A DNA stretch of 64,000 bases from Bradyrhizobium sp. SRS-191 (lineage in GTDB: Bacteria > Pseudomonadota > Alphaproteobacteria > Rhizobiales > Xanthobacteraceae): positions 558,001 through 622,000 of the forward strand of contig NZ_JANBVS010000002.1 of NCBI RefSeq assembly GCF_024586915.1, written 5' to 3'. Each line of letters begins with the position of its first letter. The stretch's first letter is position 1. Of this stretch, positions 9,036-15,912 are shown in pieces. Below the pieces are notes generated by a model. That model had not been told where the DNA came from and searched no databases. It saw only the letters and a program-made list of their open reading frames with translations. The position numbers and the translations under genes were made by a program.

Positions 9036-9513
9036 GATGGTTTTAACGCTTATACGCGATCTCCCCGGGGACCGGCTGTCTTGCCCCCGTCACCTCGCGC
9101 GATGCGTGAGCACCAACACGAGACTTGGCGCCAGCCTCGGGGCGCCAGGACCACGCGATTTCGCCGTCCGTCACAAGCCGCTCGTCCGCGCCAGCATACG
9201 CCCGCGCACGGCCCGCCACGTCCACCGCGGTCCCATCCCACGCAACTGGACGATCCGGAAGCGCCCCTCGGCTGGATAGGAATAAACGCAGAATATGCTG
9301 ATTTGCCGAAGTTGGCAAGCCCGTTCGTTCTCGCGACTGTTCAGTGGCCGACGACGATCTCGGGGGCGAGCGCAGGATCGTCAAGACCCCTGCCTCCCAC
9401 GCGTTGGCAGATGGTGTGGACGCTCGATCCAGCTGGCTACGTCGTTACAGCGAAGGACGACCCTGCGAACCTTAGGGAGGGCCGGTCTTGAAAGCTCGCA
9501 CGATCGATCAGGA

Positions 9514-9960
9514 TCAGAGCTTTGGCAACGAGTCGATCGCCTCTTGATGAGAGGTCGCGGCGTCGATCCGGCTGATGACTTCCATGGCCAGCGTCTGGTC
9601 GGAGTCGTATCGAAAGCGGCTTTTGACCGCCTCGGCCAATTTTTGTTTGTAGTCGGACAGGGAGAGCTCTCGCTCGTTCGTTAAGACCGGAATGGCAAAT
9701 ATCGATCCTAGCAGGCGGAGCCCGAACCCTCTCACGCCCCCAAGCGGGCGGGTTTGTGTCCAGTCGGCAACATCGAAGCTTCGCCCTTGAGAATCAAGCA
9801 GCTGCCATTCGCGTGCGCGAGTTCGTTGAAGTGTGCTTTCGAACATCGACCGCGGGTGAGCACAAAGTTCGGTGGGAGTGTTCGCCAGGTAGATATAACC
9901 CTGGCGCCACAGCAGTGCAGGATATGAAATCGGCGGCAGGTCTGTAGCCATTTGCGGCAT
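9514..9960 (-). CDS. Hypothetical protein, 148 aa
   Basis: I do not recognise this protein. It is soluble, starts MPQMATDLPPISYPALLWRQ, and has a weakly hydrophobic stretch (FGLRLLGSIFAIPVL, about residues 80-95) followed by a helical charged tail (ELSLSDYKQKLAEAVKSRF). A GAAGG lies about 8 bases before the ATG. By eye, codon choice is less GC-biased than in neighbours. It lies next to a repeat-rich gap with no operon partner. It may be accessory DNA. Confidence 0.55.
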   Translation of the reverse strand: MPQMATDLPPISYPALLWRQGYIYLANTPTELCAHPRSMFESTLQRTRAREWQLLDSQGRSFDVADWTQTRPLGGVRGFGLRLLGSIFAIPVLTNERELSLSDYKQKLAEAVKSRFRYDSDQTLAMEVISRIDAATSHQEAIDSLPKL

Positions 9961-10054
9961 GCCTAACCTTCTGAGAGCGTCGCATCACTCCTCCGCAGCG
10001 CGACTTGCGATAGAGCCACCCAGCCAGCCCGGAAGTCGCAGTCCGTGCAAACCC

Positions 10055-10393
10055 TCAGCAATACCCCGTCACACCACAAGCATAAGGCAGGCGGAACATG
10101 TAGTTCGTATAGCCTTCGCCGCCGTAATACGGGCCCTGGTAGTCGTAGGAGAACGCGCGGCCGTAGTAGCCGGGGAGTTCCTGGCGGCCGAGCAGCAGCG
10201 GGGTCGAGGGCATCATCGGCGAGATCAGCGAGTCCTGGTCCTTGACGACGACGACCACGGGCGGCGCGGCCTTCACGGCGCGGCGGGCCTTGGTGTGGAC
10301 GACCTTGTCGTGGATGCCGGGCAGGTCGGCGGCGAGAACGACGCCGTTTGCCGCGGTGGCCGCCAGCAGCATCATGATCACTAGGGTACGCAT
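10055..10393 (-). CDS. Hypothetical secreted protein, 112 aa
   Basis: The start MRTLVIMMLLAATAANGVVLAA is a Sec signal peptide, probably cut after VVLAA. The mature part has PPVVVVVKDQDSLI and a Tyr/Gly-rich end (YGRAFSYDYQGPYYGG) with two cysteines (YACGVTGYC). The ATG at 10393 is chosen for its AGGAG site six bases upstream; an ATG seven codons earlier has none. No domain is recognised. It is likely periplasmic or surface exposed. Confidence 0.7.
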   Translation of the reverse strand: MRTLVIMMLLAATAANGVVLAADLPGIHDKVVHTKARRAVKAAPPVVVVVKDQDSLISPMMPSTPLLLGRQELPGYYGRAFSYDYQGPYYGGEGYTNYMFRLPYACGVTGYC

Positions 10394-10709
10394 TCTGCTC
10401 TCCTGCCTTGTCACATCGGTCGCGGGCCGGATGTCGAGACCGGCGCCAGCGCGGCGGCGTCAGGCACCGCGCGATTCCATGGACGGCAGGATGGGCCGTT
10501 TATGGTTAACGAAAACTTTCTCGCAGGGCCGCGTCGGCTGCAATCGCCCGTAGAAGGACGGGCTTTTTCAGCTTCCGTTAAGATCTGCTGGTGCAAGTTT
10601 ACGGCCGTCGGCGATTTTGAAGGTCGGCGGAACGAAGGGCCGGCGGCCCGCGTTCGGGACAGAATCTCTGCTGCATTTCATCAGAGTCTCAGACCAGAAG
10701 GTTTCGAGC

Positions 10710-10904
10710 ATGTCGGTGATTCCGTTTTGCGCGTCGGCGCGCCACCATCTGCAATCACGGACAGGCTCATTCCAGACCGATCTCGCTGCCTATGACGAGG
10801 ACGCGGCTTGTTTGCGGGCTCTGGCGGTGAGCCGGCTGATTGCGGTGACGGCACTGCCGCTGGCCGGCCAGACGCATGCGCGGATGCTGCACCCGATGAC
10901 GTGA
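10710..10904 (+). CDS. Possible small protein, 64 aa
   Basis: The open frame begins MSVIPFCASARHHLQ, with AGAAGG about 8 bases upstream. It ends 62 bp before a strong rho-independent terminator on the same strand, which suggests a transcript here. The protein is soluble and mostly helical in character, with no recognised domain. The surrounding gap (10394-11194) has no better coding candidate. The transcript could instead be a small RNA. Confidence 0.35.
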   Translation: MSVIPFCASARHHLQSRTGSFQTDLAAYDEDAACLRALAVSRLIAVTALPLAGQTHARMLHPMT

Positions 10905-10965
10905 CACGATGAGTTAACGAGGGCGCGGTTCGAGAAGCCGGCAACGGCCCGACCGTGGGACGAAG

Positions 10966-11010
10966 GAGAGCGCGGAAGCCCAGGGGGGCCGGCCGCGCTC
11001 TCTTTGTTTG
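10966..11010 (+). terminator. Rho-independent terminator
   Basis: GAGAGCGCGG at 10966-10975 pairs with CCGCGCTCTC at 10993-11002, and TTTGTTTG follows. It ends whatever is transcribed rightward across 10500-10904. Confidence 0.7.
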
Positions 11011-11046
11011 TGGTGGGGGCGTGGTCTGGGCATTATGTTAGTTGCT

Positions 11047-11131
11047 CGTCATGCCCGGGCTTGATCCGGGCATCCACGCCTTTCCGACCGCTGAGAAAAC
11101 GTGGATGGCCGGGTCAAGCCCGGCCATGACG
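11047..11131. repeat. Palindromic repeat (GGCCGGG-type arms)
   Basis: The left arm 11047-11078 (CGTCATGCCCGGGCTTGATC and on) pairs with the right arm 11101-11131 (GTGGATGGCCGGGTCAAGCC and on), with small inner hairpins in each arm. It lies downstream of metY and might end transcription. It is similar in plan to the element at 8720-8819. Confidence 0.75.
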
Positions 11132-11194
11132 TGGAGAGAGACTCGCCTCATGACCCGCCAGACGCGTGGCCTGACTGGCGGGACGATCTCGCGG

Positions 11195-12478
11195 TTACGC
11201 GCTCAGCGCCTGCTCGAGGTCGGCGATCAGGTCTTCCTTGTCCTCGATGCCGACGGAGATGCGGACGATGTCCGGGCCGGCGCCGGCCTTGATCTTGGCG
11301 GCGTCGTCGAGCTGGCTGTGGGTGGTCGAGGCCGGATGGATGACCAGCGAGCGAGTGTCGCCGACATTGGCCAGATGCGAGAACAGCTTCAAGTTCGACA
11401 CCAGCTTGACGCCGGCGTCATAGCCGCCCTTCAGCGAGAAAGTGAACACCGCACCAGCGCCCTTCGGGCAGTATTTGCGGGCGAGCGCGTGATACTTGTC
11501 CTCGGGCAGGCCGGCGTAGTTCACGGCGGCGACTGCCGGATGCTTGCTGAGAAATTCCGCGACGGCCTTGGCGTTGTCGCTGTGCTTCTGCACGCGCAGC
11601 GGCAGGGTCTCGATGCCCGTGAGGATCATGAAGGCGTTGAACGGCGACAGCGCAGGTCCGAGGTCGCGCAGGCCGAGCACGCGGCAGGCGATCGCGAAGG
11701 CGAAATTGCCGAACGTCTCGTGGATGCGGATGCCGTGATATTCGGGACGCGGCTGCGTCAGCATCGGATATTTGTCGCCGCTGCCTGCCCAGTCGAAGGT
11801 GCCGGCATCGACGATGATGCCGCCGATCGAGTTGCCGTGGCCGCCCAGGAACTTGGTCAGCGAGTGCAGCACGATGTCGGCGCCGTGATCGATCGGGCGG
11901 ATCAGGTAGGGCGAAGCGAGCGTGTTGTCGACGATCAGCGGCACGCCGGCCTTGCGCGCGACCTGCGCGATCGCCTCGATGTCGGTGATGGTGCCGCCGG
12001 GATTGGCGATGGACTCGATGAAGATCGCCTTGGTGCGCGGGCTCACCGCGGCCTCGAAGCTCGCGACGTCATCGGTGTCCGCCCACACCACGTTCCAGCC
12101 GAAGCTCTTGAACGAATGGGTGAACTGGTTGATCGAGCCGCCATACAGTTTTCGCGCGGCGATGAATTCGTCGCCGGGGGACAGCAGCTGCTGCAGGGCC
12201 ACGACCTGCGCGGCATGGCCCGAGGCGACGGCGAGCGCGGCGGTGCCGCCCTCGAGCGCGGCGACGCGCTCCTCCAGCACCGCGTTGGTCGGGTTGCCGA
12301 TACGGGTGTAGATGTTGCCGAACGCCTGCAGGCCGAACAGCGAGGCGGCGTGGTCGGCGTCGTTGAAGACGAAGGACGTGGTCTGGTAGATCGGCGTCGC
12401 CCGCGCGCCGGTGGTCGGATCGGGCTGGGCGCCGGCGTGAATGGCGAGGGTGGCAAATCCGGGGGCACGTTCGGTCAT
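11195..12478 (-). CDS. metY: O-acetylhomoserine sulfhydrylase
   Basis: The 427-aa PLP enzyme of the Cys/Met metabolism family makes homocysteine from O-acetylhomoserine and sulfide in methionine synthesis. The N-terminal FATLAIHAGAQPDP and TPIYQTTSFVF are typical. The PLP lysine is in DIVLHSLTKFLGGHG. The Tyr-Arg motif is NIYTRIGNPTNAVLEER. Length of about 430 residues separates it from the ~390-residue MetB/MetC/MetZ enzymes. The ATG at 12478 has AGGA upstream. It follows the CoA-binding protein gene by 227 bp, and that gap contains a perfect hairpin (12665-12687). Confidence 0.92.
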   Translation of the reverse strand: MTERAPGFATLAIHAGAQPDPTTGARATPIYQTTSFVFNDADHAASLFGLQAFGNIYTRIGNPTNAVLEERVAALEGGTAALAVASGHAAQVVALQQLLSPGDEFIAARKLYGGSINQFTHSFKSFGWNVVWADTDDVASFEAAVSPRTKAIFIESIANPGGTITDIEAIAQVARKAGVPLIVDNTLASPYLIRPIDHGADIVLHSLTKFLGGHGNSIGGIIVDAGTFDWAGSGDKYPMLTQPRPEYHGIRIHETFGNFAFAIACRVLGLRDLGPALSPFNAFMILTGIETLPLRVQKHSDNAKAVAEFLSKHPAVAAVNYAGLPEDKYHALARKYCPKGAGAVFTFSLKGGYDAGVKLVSNLKLFSHLANVGDTRSLVIHPASTTHSQLDDAAKIKAGAGPDIVRISVGIEDKEDLIADLEQALSA

Positions 12479-12664
12479 GGTGTTTCCTCGTGGGCTTGAT
12501 CCTTCGCGCGGCGGCACCGGCCGGCACGGGGATCGATGATGGGAGACGGTGTCGATAGCGCGTCGTTGTGCGCCTCCGCGTCATCCCGGCGGAGGACATT
12601 TGCCAGCGGCCATGATGCCGTCAAGGTGGGCTGCGACGTCAGGCCAGATTTGAAATGCGTTGCT

Positions 12665-12687
12665 GTGTCGCGCCATGGTCGCGACAC
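12665..12687. other. Perfect 8-bp inverted repeat in the metY upstream region
   Basis: GTGTCGCG (12665-12672) pairs with CGCGACAC (12680-12687) across a 7-base loop. No T-run follows on either strand, so it is not a standard terminator. It could be an operator or a leader hairpin for metY. The rest of 12479-12664 shows no motif I recognise. Confidence 0.5.
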
Positions 12688-12705
12688 GTTCCTTTCGCAG
12701 ATGCG

Positions 12706-13290
12706 TCAGGTCGGATCGCTTCTGTCCTTCGCGGCGCGGTCGGCCGCGGCAGTCGTGCCGCCGCCGACGCTGGTGCGATTCAGCGACAGACGCATGCCTT
12801 GCGTGGGGATCGGCGCGCGCTTGGCGCTGATGGTGCGGGAGTTGACGCCCATCCAGGAGATCTCCGAGGACAGCCGGCCGTATTCGATCTTGGGGCAGCG
12901 GTTCATGACCACCTTCATGCCGGCGGCCTCGGCCTTTGCCGCCGCGGCGTCATCGCGCGCGCCGAGCTGCATCCAGATCACCTTCGGCAAGGGGGACAGC
13001 TTCAGCGCCTCGTCGACCACGGGCATGATGTGCTGCGAGCTTCGGAAGATGTCGACCATGTCCAGCGGACGGCCGATATCGGCCAGCGAGGCCACGAAGG
13101 GCCGGCCCATCAGGCTCTTGCCGACATGGCCGGGGTTCACCGGGATCATGTCGTAGCCGCGCTGCACCAGATATTTGAAGGCGAAGAAGCTCGGCCGGAT
13201 CTCGGACGGCGAGGCGCCGACCATCGCGATCACCTTCACGCCGTTGAGAATGCCGCGGATGTAGTCGTCGGGATAGGTGTCGTGATTCAT
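12706..13290 (-). CDS. CoA-binding domain protein (YccU-like)
   Basis: The 194-aa protein has a Rossmann-type CoA-binding domain: KVIAMVGASPSEIRPSFFAF near the N terminus, YDMIPVNPGHVGKSLMG, and PLDMVDIFRSSQHI, then VIWMQLGARDDAAAAKAEAAG. These match the succinyl-CoA-synthetase-like CoA_binding_2 family (E. coli YccU). Its biochemical role is unknown. The extra C-terminal tail of about 40 residues after MNRCPKIEYGRL is longer than in the small YccU proteins. It is in the same direction as metY and often neighbours it, so a role in sulfur or acyl metabolism is possible. Confidence 0.85.
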   Translation of the reverse strand: MNHDTYPDDYIRGILNGVKVIAMVGASPSEIRPSFFAFKYLVQRGYDMIPVNPGHVGKSLMGRPFVASLADIGRPLDMVDIFRSSQHIMPVVDEALKLSPLPKVIWMQLGARDDAAAAKAEAAGMKVVMNRCPKIEYGRLSSEISWMGVNSRTISAKRAPIPTQGMRLSLNRTSVGGGTTAAADRAAKDRSDPT

Positions 13291-13307
13291 GCTTGATGTC
13301 CTTGGTC

Positions 13308-13398
13308 CCTCATGGTGAGGAGCGAAGCGTCTCGAACCATGAGGCCTCGATCGGGCCTCATCCTTCGAGACGCCGCTCCGCGGCTCCTCAGGATGAGG
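13308..13398. repeat. Short copy of the CCTCATGG/CGTCTCGAA palindromic repeat
   Basis: CCTCATGGTGAGGAGCG begins it and CGGCTCCTCAGGATGAGG closes it, with CGTCTCGAACCATGAGG and CCTCATCCTTCGAGACG between. It is a 91-bp compact form of the repeat found at 24748-24966 and 28722-29225. It lies between the crotonase gene end and the CoA-binding gene start. Confidence 0.8.
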
Positions 13399-13418
13399 AA
13401 TGGGCAGCAGCTTCGTAG

Positions 13419-14252
13419 CTACTCATCCCGCCACGTGGGTGTCCGCTTCTCGATGAAGGCGCCGATGCCTTCCTCTGCGTCGCGGGCGAGCATGTTTTCG
13501 GTCATCACCTCTGCCGCATAACGATAGGCGTCGGCAAGGCTCATCTCGGCCTGGCGGTAGAAGGCCTCCTTGCCGAGCTTGATCGTATGCGCGGATTTTC
13601 GCGCGACTTGTTGTGCCAGCGCAATCGCCGCGTCGCGTTCGGTGCCCGGCGCGACCACGCGATTGACGAGGCCGATCTCGCGGGCGCGCAGCGCTGGAAC
13701 CGGCTCGCCGGTCAGCAGCATCTCCATCGCCTGCTTAGCGCTGACATTGCGCGACAGCGCCACCATCGGCGTCGAGCAGAACAGGCCGATGTCGACGCCG
13801 GGCGTGGCGAACGCGGCGCGCTCTGACGCTATGGCGAGATCGCAGCTTGCGACCAGCTGGCAGCCGGCTGCGGTGGCGATGCCCTGCACGGAGGCGACGA
13901 CGGGTTTCGGCAGATGCACGATCGCCTGCATCATCGCGCTGCAGGCATTCATCAGCCTGGCGAAGAAGGCGCGGCCGCGATCGGCGTCGGCCCGGCGCGC
14001 CGTGAGCTCTTTCAGATCATGGCCGGCGCAGAAGGCCGGACCATTGGCGGCGATCACGACGGCGCGCACGGCCTTGTCGGCGCCGATCTCGGCGAGCGCC
14101 TGATGCAATTCGGCGATCAGCGCCTCCGACAGGCTGTTGCGCTGCGCCGGCCGGTTCAGCGTCAGCACAGCAACGGGGCCCGCCATCTCGTGCAACAGGA
14201 TCGGCGCGGCAGCGGCATCGGCGAGGGCAGGGGCGGACATTCCGATTTCCAT
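13419..14252 (-). CDS. Enoyl-CoA hydratase/isomerase family protein, ECHDC3-like
   Basis: The 277-aa protein has the crotonase fold. The oxyanion-hole stretches are AFCAGHDLKEL and GIATAAGCQLVASCDLAIA. The sequence around AAGCQLVASCDLA and FATPGVDIGLFCSTP closely matches human ECHDC3 rather than a true hydratase. The two glutamates that activate water in enoyl-CoA hydratase are Gln (AAGCQL) and Gly (ATPGVD) here. It may act on a different acyl-CoA reaction or be non-hydrating. Starts at 14252 (MEIGMSAP) and 14240 (MSAP) are both possible. It is divergent from the thioesterase gene. Confidence 0.85.
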   Translation of the reverse strand: MEIGMSAPALADAAAAPILLHEMAGPVAVLTLNRPAQRNSLSEALIAELHQALAEIGADKAVRAVVIAANGPAFCAGHDLKELTARRADADRGRAFFARLMNACSAMMQAIVHLPKPVVASVQGIATAAGCQLVASCDLAIASERAAFATPGVDIGLFCSTPMVALSRNVSAKQAMEMLLTGEPVPALRAREIGLVNRVVAPGTERDAAIALAQQVARKSAHTIKLGKEAFYRQAEMSLADAYRYAAEVMTENMLARDAEEGIGAFIEKRTPTWRDE

Positions 14253-14310
14253 ATGGGCGTGTCGTTTCCGCTAATGTAACAGATTGCCAACAACCAGAGC
14301 AGGGGGAGAC

Positions 14311-14739
14311 ATGTCGGCGAAGATGACGATCGCGGAACTCGAAGCGTTCCTGCACGCGGAATTTCCCCAGGCCTTTCGCACCGGCGGCGACATCGCGATC
14401 GAGAGCGCGGATGGCAAGGGCTGCGTGCTGCGGCAGCGATTCAACGAGCGCATGCTGCGGCCGGGCGGAACGGTGTCCGGGCCGACCCTGATGGCGCTGG
14501 CGGATTTCGCGATGTACGTGGTGCTGCTGTCGGCGATCGGCCCGGTCGGGCTCGCGGTCACGACGAATCTCAACATCAATTTCCTGCGCAAGGGCGCGGC
14601 CGGCGCCGACGTGCTGGCCGAGGCGCGGCTGCTGAAGCTCGGCAAGCGCCTCGCGGTCGGCGAAGTCACTCTGCTGTCAGGGGAATCGCCCGATCCGATC
14701 GCCCATGTCACCGCCACCTATTCCATTCCGAATGCGTGA
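14311..14739 (+). CDS. PaaI-type hotdog thioesterase
   Basis: The 142-aa protein has a single hotdog domain. The motif stretch PGGTVSGPTLMALADFAMYV matches the PaaI family catalytic helix region, and LNINFLRKGAAGADVLAEARLL forms the central sheet. It probably hydrolyses acyl-CoA thioesters in the cytoplasm. The ATG at 14311 follows a strong AGGGGGAG. A TTG nine codons earlier opens the frame but has no site. It is divergent from the crotonase gene, so both may act on acyl-CoA. Confidence 0.85.
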   Translation: MSAKMTIAELEAFLHAEFPQAFRTGGDIAIESADGKGCVLRQRFNERMLRPGGTVSGPTLMALADFAMYVVLLSAIGPVGLAVTTNLNINFLRKGAAGADVLAEARLLKLGKRLAVGEVTLLSGESPDPIAHVTATYSIPNA

Positions 14740-14811
14740 GCTTTTCGAGGGTATTATTGCACCATATTTGCAAGTTGCTGTTTTCCTTGCATGAATTTTG
14801 CTCCAGTGGCG

Positions 14812-14840
14812 TTGACGAATGCAGGGCGCTTCTCTAGAAG
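14812..14840 (+). promoter_or_regulatory. Predicted sigma-70-type promoter for rplM-rpsI
   Basis: TTGACG (14812-14817), a 17-bp spacer, then TAGAAG (14835-14840). It lies 57 bp before the rplM start. The fit to the housekeeping consensus is good at -35 and moderate at -10. Confidence 0.5.
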
Positions 14841-14896
14841 CAGCCCCAGTTCGGCGCGTCACCCGCGCCGCATTCTCCCTGTCACGGATATCTCTC

Positions 14897-15361
14897 ATGA
14901 AAACCTTTTCGGCAAAGCCGGCCGAGGTCCAGAAGAAGTGGGTCGTGATCGACGCCAAGGGTCTGGTCGTCGGTCGTCTCGCCACGCTGGTCGCCATGCG
15001 GCTGCGCGGCAAGCACCTCCCGATCTACACGCCGCACGTCGACTGCGGCGACAACGTTATCATCGTCAATGCCGCGCACGCCGTTCTGACCGGCCGCAAG
15101 CGCGAGCAGAAGGTGTACTACAAGCACACCGGCTACGTCGGCCACGTCAAGGAGCGCACCGCGCGCCAGATCCTCGAGGGCCGCTTCCCGGAGCGTGTGA
15201 TCGAGAAGGCCGTCGAGCGCATGATCCCGCGCGGGCCGCTCGGCCGCGTGCAGATGGGCAACCTGCGTGTCTATGGCGGACCCGATCATCCGCACGAGGC
15301 GCAGAACCCCGAGAAGGTCGACATCGCCAAGATGAACCGCAAGAACACGAGGGCCGCATAA
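14897..15361 (+). CDS. rplM: 50S ribosomal protein L13
   Basis: The 154-aa protein starts [20 protein letters not shown]. It carries the L13 stretches [37 protein letters not shown], and MIPRGPLGR. It is a primary binding protein of the large subunit early in assembly. The stop lies one base before the rpsI start, the usual L13-S9 operon. Confidence 0.98.
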   Translation: MKTFSAKPAEVQKKWVVIDAKGLVVGRLATLVAMRLRGKHLPIYTPHVDCGDNVIIVNAAHAVLTGRKREQKVYYKHTGYVGHVKERTARQILEGRFPERVIEKAVERMIPRGPLGRVQMGNLRVYGGPDHPHEAQNPEKVDIAKMNRKNTRAA

Positions 15362-15362
15362 G

Positions 15363-15845
15363 ATGGCCGAAAGCATCCAGTCTCTCGATCAGCTGTCGCA
15401 GCTCAAGGGCGCGGTCACCGCTCCGGACGCTCCGAAGTATGAGAAGAAGGTCGACAAGTTCGGCCGCGCCTATGCCACCGGCAAGCGCAAGGACGCGGTC
15501 GCCCGCGTCTGGATCAAGCCTGGCTCCGGCAAGGTCACCGTGAACACCCGCGACATCGAAGTGTACTTCGCCCGTCCGGTGCTGCGCATGATGATCGAGC
15601 AGCCGATGGTCGTCGCCGCCCGCAAGGGCCAGTACGACGTGATCTGCACGGTCGCCGGCGGCGGTCTGTCCGGCCAGGCCGGCGCGGTCCGTCACGGCCT
15701 GTCCAAGGCGCTGACCAACTTCGAGCCGGAGCTGCGCAGCGTCCTCAAGAAGGGCGGCTTCCTGACCCGCGACTCGCGCGTCGTCGAGCGTAAGAAGTAC
15801 GGCAAGGCCAAGGCCCGCCGCTCCTTCCAGTTCTCGAAGCGCTGA
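15363..15845 (+). CDS. rpsI: 30S ribosomal protein S9
   Basis: The 160-aa protein carries [40 protein letters not shown], and the C-terminal SFQFSKR tail that reaches the P-site tRNA. It has the about 30-residue N-terminal extension common in alphaproteobacteria. It is cotranscribed with rplM and ends at a clear terminator. Confidence 0.98.
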   Translation: MAESIQSLDQLSQLKGAVTAPDAPKYEKKVDKFGRAYATGKRKDAVARVWIKPGSGKVTVNTRDIEVYFARPVLRMMIEQPMVVAARKGQYDVICTVAGGGLSGQAGAVRHGLSKALTNFEPELRSVLKKGGFLTRDSRVVERKKYGKAKARRSFQFSKR

Positions 15846-15870
15846 TTTCTCTCAGCCTCCAATACGAACG

Positions 15871-15899
15871 GGCGCCCTCGCGGGCGCCTGTTTTGTTTT
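15871..15899 (+). terminator. Rho-independent terminator of rplM-rpsI
   Basis: GGCGCCC (15871-15877), loop TCGC, GGGCGCC (15882-15888), then TGTTTTGTTTT. Confidence 0.9.
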
Positions 15900-15912
15900 G
15901 AGCGTGAGTGGA

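Noticed and set aside
8855..9491. Several overlapping frames (up to about 200 codons) in the repeat region
   Set aside because: They are translations of repeat DNA, rich in Arg/Pro/His, with no ribosome site; similar spurious proteins are commonly predicted from this type of repeat.
12479..12705. A SAM-II or other methionine riboswitch before metY
   Set aside because: The short SAM-II pseudoknot expected just before the ribosome site is absent, and no other riboswitch core could be matched.
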